From CAZJBP01 sp964544115 (GTDB taxonomy: Bacteria > Verrucomicrobiota > Kiritimatiellia > UBA8416 > JADHWI01): 34,244 bases of DNA. Shown one piece after another: positions 8,231 to 15,942 of the stretch. The notes under the pieces are model-generated. The model saw nothing but the letters and a program-made list of their open reading frames with translations. It did no database searches and was not told the DNA's origin. The position numbers and the translations under genes were made by a program. Numbering within the stretch: the stretch's first letter is position 1; every line of letters starts with the position of its first letter. Where the stretch lies: positions 1 through 34,244 of the forward strand of contig CAZJBP010000010.1 of assembly GCA_964544115.1 (NCBI GenBank), read 5' to 3'.

Positions 8231-11200
8231 ATGGCGGACTTCGTGGACATCCGTCGAGGCAGGAGAGTCGTGGCTTCGCCCTGGCAGCGCTGGATCGGGG
8301 TGCTTCTAACCTTCGTCGCATGCACCGTCGCTCTTCGCGCTGAAACCGATCTTATTTCACGCCAGAGCTCGTGGCGCTACTTGGACACCGGCGTAAACCT
8401 CTCCACAGGCTGGCGAACCTCCACCTACGACGACGGCGCGTGGCCCACCGGCAGTGGGCAGTTCGGATTCGGGGATGGTGACGAGGCCACGGTGGTCAGC
8501 TTCGGCACCAGACCTGACCTGAAGTACATCACAACATATTTCCGTACGCACTTTGTCGTCAGTGACCCTGCGATTTACCCCGCCCTGACCCTCTCCGTTC
8601 TTCGCGATGATGGAGTCGCCGTTTACTTAAACGGCACCCGCATTTTTCTCAGCAACCTTGCAAGCCCTTACTCCTATACGACCCGCGCCACCGCCTCGAT
8701 CGAAGGCGCCGCCGAATCGGCTTACCTCGTTCAGCCTGTCTCGCCTTCACTTCTGATGACCGGCACCAACGTGCTGGCCGCCGAGGTTCATCTCTTCAGC
8801 CGCGTCGACACCGACATGAGCTTCGACGCCGGGCTGACAGCGGGTTCGACCAACCCGGTGAAGCTGGTAGTGGCGTCCGCGTGGGGGGATCCCACCCCGC
8901 CCAGAGGCACGAACCTGTTCGTCGAAGGTGAAACCGTGGTCTGCTCCGTCAGCCCGTCGACCGTCACGGCGAGCGGCGGCACGACCCAGTATGTGTGCAC
9001 GGGCTGGACCGGAACCGGTGTGACGCCCGGCACCGGTACTTCCGCCACCGTCCACCTCGCGGGCGACACCGCTCTCACCTGGCTATGGGCCACCAACGTG
9101 TGGCTTTCCGGCGCCTCGTCGACGGGGGGCTGGGCGTTCGGCGCCAACCGGTGGTGGCGGCTCGGCGACACCTCGCGAGTTGAGGCCGCCGCCTTCAACC
9201 ACTACCGATTCGGCGGATGGAGCGGCGATGTTCCGACGAACCAAACCTCGGAGAATCCTCTGGCGTTGGCCATGGACCGGACGCGCGCCATTCGGGCTGC
9301 CTTCGAGGTAGGCAACGGCGAAGACGGCCGGATGGCCACACCGCGCCTTTCCCTGAGCGGGCCGGGCACGCCGGGCTATTTTCAAGTTGAGACCAACCGC
9401 GCGCTTCTGGGCCTGCACCGGGACAACATGTCCGGGTGTTGCCTGATGCCGTCGACGGGCGAATTGCTGGTGATCCTCAACCGAACCACCACGAGCCCCT
9501 TCGCGCCCGCCATTCAGGTGTACAGTCCTTCCGGAACCTACCTGCGCGCGATCTCGCTGACGGGGTTCGACGACACGGAGGGCCTCTGCGCGTACAAGCC
9601 CGCGAGCAACCTTTTCGCCATCCTCGAGGAGGGCCGTTCCGACATTTCCATCGTCACAATCACATCGAACACCACGTCGATCGCCAAGTCCTCAGCCACG
9701 GTCATTGCCATGAACCGCCCCTACACCGACAACAACGCATGGGAGGGCGTCACGTACGATCCCGTCAACAACGCCTTCTTTGTCGTCAAGGAGCGGGTCC
9801 CGATGGGCGTCTCCCGGGTCTACCGCGTCGATGGAGGAGGGTACGCCAGCGAAGAAGTCTTCAACGCCGCCGCCGCGTTCTCGGGCCTCTGCACCGATCT
9901 CTCCGACGTCCGGTACGACGGTGACTCAGGGCGCCTCTGGATCCTCAGCGACGAGGGCAAACGCGTCATGGAGTGCGACCTGGCAGGTCACGTGTGGTCC
10001 TCGTTCACGCTGAACGCCTCCCAGCCCGAGGGGCTCGAGTTCTCGCCGGACCTGCGGACGCTCTATGTCGTCGGCGAGTCCAACGAGTATTTCCGCTGTG
10101 TACGACTGCCAACCCGGTCCGATGTTGCCGAAGGGGGCGGCATCGATCTGACCGCCACACTCAGTTGGCCCTGGACCGGCACGGTGAGCACGGCGTATCA
10201 GGCCGCGGGCGGGATGGCGGTCGCGGGCCAGGATTTTGCACCGGCCACCGGTCGGCTGGATTTTGCAGCCGGCGTCACGTCGGCCACGTTCCGCGTCGAC
10301 GTGCCGGTGGACGACGAGACCGAGCCCGCGGAGTCGTTCAGCGTCGCCCTCTGCGCGCCGTCGAACGCCCTTCTCGGCGTCGACGCCACCCACAGCGCAA
10401 CCATCCAGGCCAACACTTCCGTTACTCTGGTCGTCCGCTCCGCCCTGGGGCATGTGATTCCCCCCGAGGGTACTCACCGCTTCAACGCTGGGACCTCCGT
10501 CGAATGTTCCGTTACCGGGACGCCTATGCTCGCCGAGTCCGGGTCCACCCAGTTCACCTGCCATGGATGGATCGGCGAGGGCAGCGTGCCGGCCCAGGGG
10601 GTTGGGACGCACACACCGGACGTGGTCCTGAACACAAACAGCGTGATCGAATGGCGCTGGAGCACGAACGTCTACATGACTTTCGGCACGCATGGGTCCG
10701 GATCTGTCGACGTCGCACAAGGATGGTATCGACTGGGTACGGGAATCGTGGCCACAGCCACGGCTGACCCGTTCCATCACTTTGAAGAATGGACCGGCGA
10801 CACGCCTGGGGGAACGGATCCGATGAACCACGTGCTGAGCGTCACGGCAGACGCACCGCGTGCAATAGATGCGGAGTTCCGTGAGAATCTGGCGGCGTTC
10901 GACACCCCGGAATGGTGGCTCTCCCGATACGGGGTCACGGGCGACTTCGATAACGCCGCCGAGGACGACGCGGACGGCGACAGCGCCGCCGCTTGGCAGG
11001 AGTACCGGGCCGGAACCGACCCCACACGCTGCGAGTCCGTGCTGCGCATCACGGGCCTCGGCCTCGCGTCGGACGGTTCCGCGCTGATCACCTGGTCGGG
11101 GGGCAGCAACCGAACCTACCGCGCGGAGCGCAGTGACGGGATAAGCGAAGGACCCATGAGCGTCGTGACCGGCAATATCCCCTCGGCCGCCAGCGGGATT

Positions 11201-11272
11201 GTGACCGACGCTTCGGCCCAGTCCCGCACGGGCGCCTTCTACCGCATCGCGGTCGACTGGCCGCCGCCCTGA
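8231..11272 (+). CDS. Exported SdiA-regulated/phytase-like beta-propeller protein
   Basis: A 1013-residue predicted secreted protein. ATG 8231 follows GGAGAGAG. An N-terminal signal (basic RRGRR, hydrophobic WIGVLLTFVACTVALRA) is probably cut before ETD. Domains as read: jelly-roll, galactose-binding-like 44-205 (TTYFRTHF, LRDDGVAVYLNG); 'bacterial repeat' module A 210-359; beta-propeller 391-628 with SdiA-regulated-family blades (FDDTEGLCAY, AWEGVTYDP, LSDVRYDGDSG, QPEGLEFSP); Calx-beta 655-727 (AGQDFAPATGRLDF); bacterial repeat module B 731-882; then a DDADGDSAAAWQEY calcium-loop and beta module to the end (FYRIAV). The 36-bp gap to the CotH/LTD gene and the shared C-terminal module suggest co-expression and a shared cell-surface or secretion route. 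The propeller may be a hydrolase or only a binding scaffold. No catalytic residue set could be assigned by eye. Confidence 0.8.
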   Translation: MADFVDIRRGRRVVASPWQRWIGVLLTFVACTVALRAETDLISRQSSWRYLDTGVNLSTGWRTSTYDDGAWPTGSGQFGFGDGDEATVVSFGTRPDLKYITTYFRTHFVVSDPAIYPALTLSVLRDDGVAVYLNGTRIFLSNLASPYSYTTRATASIEGAAESAYLVQPVSPSLLMTGTNVLAAEVHLFSRVDTDMSFDAGLTAGSTNPVKLVVASAWGDPTPPRGTNLFVEGETVVCSVSPSTVTASGGTTQYVCTGWTGTGVTPGTGTSATVHLAGDTALTWLWATNVWLSGASSTGGWAFGANRWWRLGDTSRVEAAAFNHYRFGGWSGDVPTNQTSENPLALAMDRTRAIRAAFEVGNGEDGRMATPRLSLSGPGTPGYFQVETNRALLGLHRDNMSGCCLMPSTGELLVILNRTTTSPFAPAIQVYSPSGTYLRAISLTGFDDTEGLCAYKPASNLFAILEEGRSDISIVTITSNTTSIAKSSATVIAMNRPYTDNNAWEGVTYDPVNNAFFVVKERVPMGVSRVYRVDGGGYASEEVFNAAAAFSGLCTDLSDVRYDGDSGRLWILSDEGKRVMECDLAGHVWSSFTLNASQPEGLEFSPDLRTLYVVGESNEYFRCVRLPTRSDVAEGGGIDLTATLSWPWTGTVSTAYQAAGGMAVAGQDFAPATGRLDFAAGVTSATFRVDVPVDDETEPAESFSVALCAPSNALLGVDATHSATIQANTSVTLVVRSALGHVIPPEGTHRFNAGTSVECSVTGTPMLAESGSTQFTCHGWIGEGSVPAQGVGTHTPDVVLNTNSVIEWRWSTNVYMTFGTHGSGSVDVAQGWYRLGTGIVATATADPFHHFEEWTGDTPGGTDPMNHVLSVTADAPRAIDAEFRENLAAFDTPEWWLSRYGVTGDFDNAAEDDADGDSAAAWQEYRAGTDPTRCESVLRITGLGLASDGSALITWSGGSNRTYRAERSDGISEGPMSVVTGNIPSAASGIVTDASAQSRTGAFYRIAVDWPPP

Positions 11273-11282
11273 GGCGGCGGCC
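11259..11282. terminator. GC-only perfect hairpin between convergent genes
   Basis: GGCCGCCGCC pairs with GGCGGCGGCC (10 bp, loop CTGA). The hairpin contains the stop codon of the propeller gene (TGA 11270-11272) and lies 11 bp from the convergent gspF stop. It has no U-tract on either strand, so a bidirectional termination or mRNA 3'-end stabilising role is inferred from position only. Confidence 0.45.
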
Positions 11283-11293
11283 GGCGCCCGCTC

Positions 11294-12568
11294 TTACTGG
11301 GACATCTTCGTGATGATCGAGATCAGCGGAATGAACATCGCGATCACAATCGTACCGATGATGACGGCCAGCAGAATGATCATGATCGGCTCGATGATCG
11401 AGGTCAGGCCCTCGACGGCGGTATCCACTTCATCGTCGTAGTTGTCCGCAATGCGCAGCAGCATGTCCGGTAGCGCGCCGGTCTCCTCCCCAACGTCAAC
11501 CATGCTGACCACCATGGGCGGAAAAACACCGGAGGCCTCAAGCGGCAGCGCCATCGACTCGCCCTCCTTGACGCTGTCGTGTACGTGCTGGATCGCGCGG
11601 GCAACCACCTCGTTGCCCGAGGTGTCCCGAACGATGTTGAGGGCCTGAAGCACGGGCACGCCCGAATTCAGCAATGTTCCGAGCGTCCGGCAGAGCCGGC
11701 CAATCGCCGTCTTGCTGAACAGAACGCCGAACACGGGGACGTTCAGCTTAAAGCGGTCCATGAGATAGCGGCCCGTATCCGTGCGGCGCCAGAGCCTGAG
11801 GCCGATCCAGGCCGCTGCAACCAACACCACCACAACGTACCAGCGGTGTGCGACGGCGTTGCTGATGTTGATCACAAAGCGCGTCAGCGCGGGCAACTGC
11901 TCATCACCGAGCAACTCCGAGAAAATTTCCGCAAACTTAGGAATGACCGTAACCAGCAGAAACACCAGGATTCCGACGGCGGCCACGAGCACCACGATCG
12001 GGTAGATCATGGCGCTCTTGACCTTGTTCTTGATCTTCTCCGCCTTCTCCATGAACTCGGCCAGTCGTGTCAGCACCACTTCCAACACGCCGCCGGCTTC
12101 GCCCGCTTTCACCATGTTCACGAACAGGTTGTCGAAGATGGTGGGGTGCTGCGCCAGCGACTCGGAAAACGTGCTGCCGCCTTCCACCGATTCCCCCATG
12201 GCATTCAGCGCCCCCCGCAGGGCGGGATTCTGTTCCTGTTTCAGAAGGATGCGCAGGCCACGCAACAGAGGCAAGCCGGCGTCCTGTAGAGTCGCCAACT
12301 GCCTCGTGAATACCATCAACTGTTTCGGCCTGACGCGCGCGCGCAGAAACCCCGGCATGCGCAATTCCTTCTTCAGCCCACCCCCGCCCGCCGCTGCCCG
12401 CGCTCCGCCCGCCGCTCCGCCACGCTTCGCACCGTCTGCCGGTGCGACCCGGGTCGGAAAGACCCCCTTGGACCGGATCATCGTGATGGCCTGAGACTGG
12501 TTCTCGGCCTCGATAAGGCCTTCCGTCTCCGAGCCCTTCGCATCCATCGCGGTATATTTGAATTTCAC
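11294..12568 (-). CDS. Type II secretion / type IV pilus inner-membrane protein (GspF/PilC family)
   Basis: A polytopic platform protein of type II secretion or type IV pilus machines. In the family it contacts the assembly ATPase and pulls pseudopilins from the membrane. Start is GTG 12568, preceded by AAGGGGGA at good spacing, giving 424 residues that begin MKFKYTAMDAKG, as usual for the family. It contains a short N-terminal domain, an Ala/Gly-rich linker (about 55-88), and two T2SSF repeats (about 90-212 and 292-414), each with the FxRxL-xLxxxGxP pattern and a GExxG motif. Three hydrophobic segments are visible near 190-215, 245-262 and 395-417. No gspE, gspG or pilB neighbours are present, so the gene stands alone between the propeller gene and the ribosomal cluster. 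gspF and pilC cannot be told apart from sequence alone. Confidence 0.92.
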   Translation of the reverse strand: MKFKYTAMDAKGSETEGLIEAENQSQAITMIRSKGVFPTRVAPADGAKRGGAAGGARAAAGGGGLKKELRMPGFLRARVRPKQLMVFTRQLATLQDAGLPLLRGLRILLKQEQNPALRGALNAMGESVEGGSTFSESLAQHPTIFDNLFVNMVKAGEAGGVLEVVLTRLAEFMEKAEKIKNKVKSAMIYPIVVLVAAVGILVFLLVTVIPKFAEIFSELLGDEQLPALTRFVINISNAVAHRWYVVVVLVAAAWIGLRLWRRTDTGRYLMDRFKLNVPVFGVLFSKTAIGRLCRTLGTLLNSGVPVLQALNIVRDTSGNEVVARAIQHVHDSVKEGESMALPLEASGVFPPMVVSMVDVGEETGALPDMLLRIADNYDDEVDTAVEGLTSIIEPIMIILLAVIIGTIVIAMFIPLISIITKMSQ

Positions 12569-12646
12569 TGTGCAGATCCCCCTTCGGCGGCCGTTCGACG
12601 CGCCACAGAACGTACCACCCCACCCCCGCGTCTGCAACCCGGAATC

Positions 12647-12690
12647 ACCAAAACAAGACGGCCGCTCCGTTGTTTACGGAAGCGGCCGTC
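12647..12690 (-). terminator. Intrinsic terminator closing the ribosomal supercluster
   Basis: On the minus strand, just after rplQ, a 10-bp perfect stem (GACGGCCGCT / AGCGGCCGTC) is extended by CCGT/ACGG with a single bulge around a 5-nt loop. It is followed directly by TTGTTTTGGT. This is a classical Rho-independent terminator. It separates rplQ from the co-directional gspF. Confidence 0.88.
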
Positions 12691-12718
12691 AAGCGTCCAC
12701 CGGATATAAGCGTCGGCG

Positions 12719-13141
12719 TCAGTCCGCCTTCTCGGTCTTGTCCTTCTCCTCAGCGACCGGCTTCTTCTTGCGCTTGTCGGGAACCTCTATCCCAACCCAC
12801 TCGAGCACGGCCATCTCCGCGCCGTCGCCACGGCGCGGCCCCAGCTTCATGATGCGCGTATAGCCCCCGTTGCGCCCCTCAAACTTCGGAACAATGTCAG
12901 TGAACAGAGCCGAAACCGCCAGCGGGTTGCGCAGCCGCGCGATGGCCTGCTTTCGCGCGGGCAGCGTTCCGTGCCGTCCAAGGGTCACCATCTTCTCCGC
13001 CAGGCTCCTCGCCAGACGCGCCTTGGGCAGCGTCGTGCGAATCCGCTTCTGCTCGATCAGGTGGCACACCAGCGAGCCCACCGTCACCTTGTGATGCGAG
13101 GGCGAGCGCCCCAGCTTGACGTCTTTTTTCCTGTGTCGCAT
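12719..13141 (-). CDS. rplQ: 50S ribosomal protein L17
   Basis: Large-subunit protein near the exit tunnel region and the last gene of the alpha operon. It has 140 residues. The N-terminal MRHRKKDVKLGRSPSHHK and the LVCHLIEQKRIRTTLPKA region are the L17 signature. A Lys/Glu-rich tail (EVPDKRKKKPVAEEKDK) makes it slightly longer than the ~127-residue E. coli protein. It lies 24 bp after rpoA, and a strong terminator follows its stop. Confidence 0.97.
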   Translation of the reverse strand: MRHRKKDVKLGRSPSHHKVTVGSLVCHLIEQKRIRTTLPKARLARSLAEKMVTLGRHGTLPARKQAIARLRNPLAVSALFTDIVPKFEGRNGGYTRIMKLGPRRGDGAEMAVLEWVGIEVPDKRKKKPVAEEKDKTEKAD

Positions 13142-13165
13142 GTCACAATCCCCGGGCCAGAGCTG

Positions 13166-14176
13166 TTACTCGGCCGCTTCCAGGCCCTTCAGAAGATCCT
13201 CTTCAAACGTCATCCCGAGCTGAAGCTTCAGCTCGGACAGCTTCTGCTTGATCTCGTTCAGCGACTTCTTGCCGAAGTTGCGGTACTTCAGCATGTCGGA
13301 CTCGCTCTTCTGAGCCAGTTGGCCGACGGTCGTGATGTTCGCGTTGTTCAGGCAGTTCGCCGCGCGCACGCTCAACTCGATCTCGTTGACGCTCATCGCC
13401 AGCGTCTTCCGCAGATCCTCGCGAGCCTCGTCGACCCGGCTCTCGGCCTCCTCGAACTCGATCTCGTCCGCGCCGCTGTACTCCACGAACACGTTGACGT
13501 GCCGCTGAAGAATAGCCGAAGCCTCCTTCATCGCCTCGTCCGCCGTCTTGCGTCCGTCTGTCCAGACCTCAAGAATAAGCTTCTCGTAGTCCGTGCGCTG
13601 CCCGACCCGTGTGTTCTCGATCGTGAAATTCACGCGCCGCACGGGCGAGAAGATCGCGTCCATCGGGATCGTGCCGATCACCTGCTCCTTGGCCTTGACC
13701 GCCTCAACGGGGCAATACCCGCGACCCGTCGATACGTCCAACTCCATGTCGAGCACGCCGTCGGCCGCCAGCGTTGCCACGTGGCAATCCGGATTGATCA
13801 CCGTGACGTTTCCGCCGCCCTGAATGTCCGCTGCCGTCACCTCGCGCGGCCCCTTCGCCTTGACGCGGACAACCACCCTTTCTCGGATCGACTTCACGAG
13901 CAGGACATCCTTGATGTTCAGCACGATATCGGTCACATCCTCGACCACGCCGTTGATCGCGCAGAACTCGTGCGCGGCGCCGTCGATCCGGCAGGCCGTG
14001 ACGGCCGCCCCCTCGATGGAAGACAGGAGCACCCGACGAAGCGAGTTCCCCAGCGTCCGACCGTAGCCGATTTCAAACGGCTCGGCGATATAGCGTGCGT
14101 ACGTCTTGGTCGCGGTTGCATCGTCCTTAACCAGCCGCGGCGGCTTTTCAAACAACTTGCTGAGTCTGATCGGCAT
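13166..14176 (-). CDS. rpoA: RNA polymerase alpha subunit
   Basis: Alpha dimerises to nucleate RNA polymerase assembly; its C-terminal domain contacts UP-element DNA and activators. It has 336 residues, a normal length. The N-terminal domain shows FEIGYGRTLGNSLRRVLLSS, and the linker is acidic (GADEIEFEEAE). The C-terminal domain retains the DNA-contact residues of the family in ELSVRAANCL and NFGKKSLNEIK (equivalents of E. coli R265, N268, C269, K298 and S299). It lies between rpsD and rplQ, the usual alpha-operon position. Confidence 0.98.
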   Translation of the reverse strand: MPIRLSKLFEKPPRLVKDDATATKTYARYIAEPFEIGYGRTLGNSLRRVLLSSIEGAAVTACRIDGAAHEFCAINGVVEDVTDIVLNIKDVLLVKSIRERVVVRVKAKGPREVTAADIQGGGNVTVINPDCHVATLAADGVLDMELDVSTGRGYCPVEAVKAKEQVIGTIPMDAIFSPVRRVNFTIENTRVGQRTDYEKLILEVWTDGRKTADEAMKEASAILQRHVNVFVEYSGADEIEFEEAESRVDEAREDLRKTLAMSVNEIELSVRAANCLNNANITTVGQLAQKSESDMLKYRNFGKKSLNEIKQKLSELKLQLGMTFEEDLLKGLEAAE

Positions 14177-14216
14177 GATTCACACCCCTTACTGACCGGC
14201 GCCCGCCCGCGGGCGT

Positions 14217-14846
14217 TTACTTGGAGTAAAGCTCCACCACGAGCTGTTCATTCACGTTCGGCGCGATCTCATCCCGAGAGGGGATGTGATCCAGCGTTCC
14301 CTGGAAATTCTTCGCATCCAGCGTCAGCCACTTCGGAACGCCTCTGCCCTCCGACAACTGCAGACTGCGCGCCGCCAGCTCGCGGCTCTTCTTGTTGCTG
14401 CGCACCGAGATGGTTGTCCCGGCCTTCACGTGCATGGAGGGCACGGAGGCACGGCGGCCGTTCAGCAGCACGTGACTGTGGGTCACGAACTGCCGGGCAG
14501 CACGGCGGGACGAAGCAAACCCGAGACGGTACACGAGGTTGTCCAGCCGCGACTCCAGCGTCTGGAGCAGCTGCTCGCCTGTCACACCCTTCTTCTGCAG
14601 AGCGCGCTCGAATGACAGCCGGAACTGGCCTTCCTGCATGCCGTACTGGAACCGCATGCGCTGCTTCTCCCGCAGCTGAGCGCCGTATTCCGACTGTTTG
14701 CGTCCGCGCCGCTGACCGTGCATGCCGGGCGCCGGGCGCCCGGTTTCAATGGGGCACTTCGCCATATAACAGCGCGTCCCCTTGAGGAAGAGCTTCATGC
14801 CCTCCCGGCGGCACTTGCGGCACGATGGACCTGTATACCTGCCCAT
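14217..14846 (-). CDS. rpsD: 30S ribosomal protein S4
   Basis: Primary 16S-binding assembly protein; in many bacteria it also represses the alpha operon. Start is ATG 14846, preceded by GGAGGAG; the longer upstream frame runs into rpsK and lacks family similarity. It has 209 residues: MGRYTGPSCRKCRREG at the start and an S4 RNA-binding domain in the middle (LESRLDNLVYRLGFASSRR, QFVTHSHVLLNGRR). Four cysteines in a CxxC ... C(x4)C arrangement (residues about 9, 12, 26, 31) mark the zinc-binding form. The start codon follows the rpsK stop by 1 bp. Confidence 0.97.
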   Translation of the reverse strand: MGRYTGPSCRKCRREGMKLFLKGTRCYMAKCPIETGRPAPGMHGQRRGRKQSEYGAQLREKQRMRFQYGMQEGQFRLSFERALQKKGVTGEQLLQTLESRLDNLVYRLGFASSRRAARQFVTHSHVLLNGRRASVPSMHVKAGTTISVRSNKKSRELAARSLQLSEGRGVPKWLTLDAKNFQGTLDHIPSRDEIAPNVNEQLVVELYSK

Positions 14847-14847
14847 C

Positions 14848-15327
14848 CTAGACTCTCCTCCGTTTCCTCGCCCGGCATCCATTGTGCGGAATTGCCGTCG
14901 CATCCTTGATCACCATTACATTCAGGCCCGACGACTGCAGAGCGCGGATGGCCGATTCGCGTCCAGCTCCGGCGCCCTGCACGCGCACCTCAAGCTCGTG
15001 CATCCCCCGGGCCACGGCCTGACGCGCCGCGTCCTGGGCCACCATCGTAGCAGCGTATGCCGTGCTCTTGCGGGACCCCTTGAATCCCGCACGGCCCGCG
15101 CTGCTCCACGCGATGACTCCGCCGCGCGGATCCGTAATCGACACGCTCGTGTTGTTAAACGTTGCGCGGATGTACGCCACACCCACCGGGACCGCTCCCA
15201 GCCGGCTCTTGCGCTCGCGCCGGGCTGTCGCCCCACTGGTAGCTTCAGCGCCGTCTCCGGTCGCTGCCGCCGCCGTTGCGTCGGCGGGGGGCTGCTGTCC
15301 TTCGGCCTTGATTGTATCGTCTGCCAT
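14848..15327 (-). CDS. rpsK: 30S ribosomal protein S11 with N-terminal extension
   Basis: Platform protein that, with S7 and S21, frames the E-site mRNA path. It has 159 residues from ATG 15327, which follows GGGAG at good spacing. The conserved core begins around residue 40 (GVAYIRATFNNTSVSITDP) and ends PHNGCRARKRRRV, the invariant S11 tail. The first ~38 residues are a low-complexity Ala/Asp/Glu/Gln-rich extension absent from the ~129-residue E. coli protein. It lies 22 bp after rpsM. Confidence 0.95.
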   Translation of the reverse strand: MADDTIKAEGQQPPADATAAAATGDGAEATSGATARRERKSRLGAVPVGVAYIRATFNNTSVSITDPRGGVIAWSSAGRAGFKGSRKSTAYAATMVAQDAARQAVARGMHELEVRVQGAGAGRESAIRALQSSGLNVMVIKDATAIPHNGCRARKRRRV

Positions 15328-15349
15328 CGTCTGAGCTCCCGACTCCTGA

Positions 15350-15748
15350 CTATTCGGTCTTCTTTGTGGCCGCGCGGTCTTCCTTGTTCCGCACCGCGCC
15401 CACCGTGCGCCGCGGCCCCTTCCGGGTCCGGGCGTTCGTACTCGTGCGCTGGCCGCGGACCGGAAGGCCCCGGCGATGACGCTGACCCCGGTAACACCCA
15501 ACGCTGATCAGCCGGCGGATGTTCTGCGCCACTTCGCGGCGCAAGTCGCCTTCCACGCGGTAGTGCTGAATCTCCGCCATGACGCGACGGAGCTCCTCGG
15601 GGGTGAGGTCATCCGCCTTCTTCGCCGGATCCAGAGCCGCGGCCGTAATGATGGCCTTGGCCCTTTTGGGCCCGATTCCATGGATATAGCGCAGCGCGTA
15701 CTCGATCCGCTTGCGCCCGGGCACATCAACTCCCAGCAGTCTCGGCAT
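15350..15748 (-). CDS. rpsM: 30S ribosomal protein S13
   Basis: Small-subunit head protein that contacts P-site tRNA and forms inter-subunit bridges with L5. It has 132 residues. PRLLGVDVPGRKRIEYALRY, the helix-turn element GIGPKRAKAI, and the tRNA-contacting tail RGLPVRGQRTSTNARTRKG are all present. First of the alpha-operon ribosomal proteins, 12 bp downstream of rpmJ. Confidence 0.97.
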   Translation of the reverse strand: MPRLLGVDVPGRKRIEYALRYIHGIGPKRAKAIITAAALDPAKKADDLTPEELRRVMAEIQHYRVEGDLRREVAQNIRRLISVGCYRGQRHRRGLPVRGQRTSTNARTRKGPRRTVGAVRNKEDRAATKKTE

Positions 15749-15760
15749 ACTGAACCTCGC

Positions 15761-15874
15761 TTATCCCTGCCTCTGCTTGTGACGCGGGTTCGAGCACAGA
15801 ACGCGCACGATGCCCTTCCTGCGAACAATCTTGCATTGTTCGCAAATGCGCTTGACGGAACTACGAACTTTCAC
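15761..15874 (-). CDS. rpmJ: 50S ribosomal protein L36 (zinc-binding form)
   Basis: The smallest ribosomal protein, near the peptidyl-transferase/A-site side of 23S rRNA. It has 37 residues starting at GTG 15874, with GGGAGG upstream. It reads MKVRSSVKRICEQCKIV..., with zinc ligands C11, C14, C27 and H32 (CxxC-x12-C-x4-H), so it is the C+ form. The tail RHKQRQG is typical. It sits between map and rpsM, the conserved position. Confidence 0.96.
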   Translation of the reverse strand: MKVRSSVKRICEQCKIVRRKGIVRVLCSNPRHKQRQG

Positions 15875-15942
15875 TGTGCCCTCCCACTGTACTGCAAAGC
15901 GCGATACGTTAGCTTTTCCCTATCCCCAAGTCCACATAAATC

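Noticed and set aside
8300..8330. Possible lipobox (FVAC) in the propeller protein signal sequence
   Set aside because: The -3 position is Phe and the hydrophobic stretch continues past the Cys to a better signal-peptidase I site (ALRA|E). A lipoprotein is less likely.
12569..12646. Possible promoter before gspF (TTGCAG-17-TACGTT on the minus strand)
   Set aside because: Only about half of the consensus bases match. Not strong enough to list, although gspF must have some promoter after the rplQ terminator.
14195..14216. CGCCCGCGGGCG palindrome between rpoA and rpsD
   Set aside because: Short, with no T-tract, in a GC-rich 40-bp spacer of an operon. Likely chance.
12971..14785. Long plus-strand open frame (about 600 codons) opposite rplQ, rpoA and rpsD
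   Set aside because: It is the antisense shadow of highly conserved genes in GC-rich DNA. Its product has the His/Arg/Gln-rich composition typical of reverse-frame translation and no recognisable domain.
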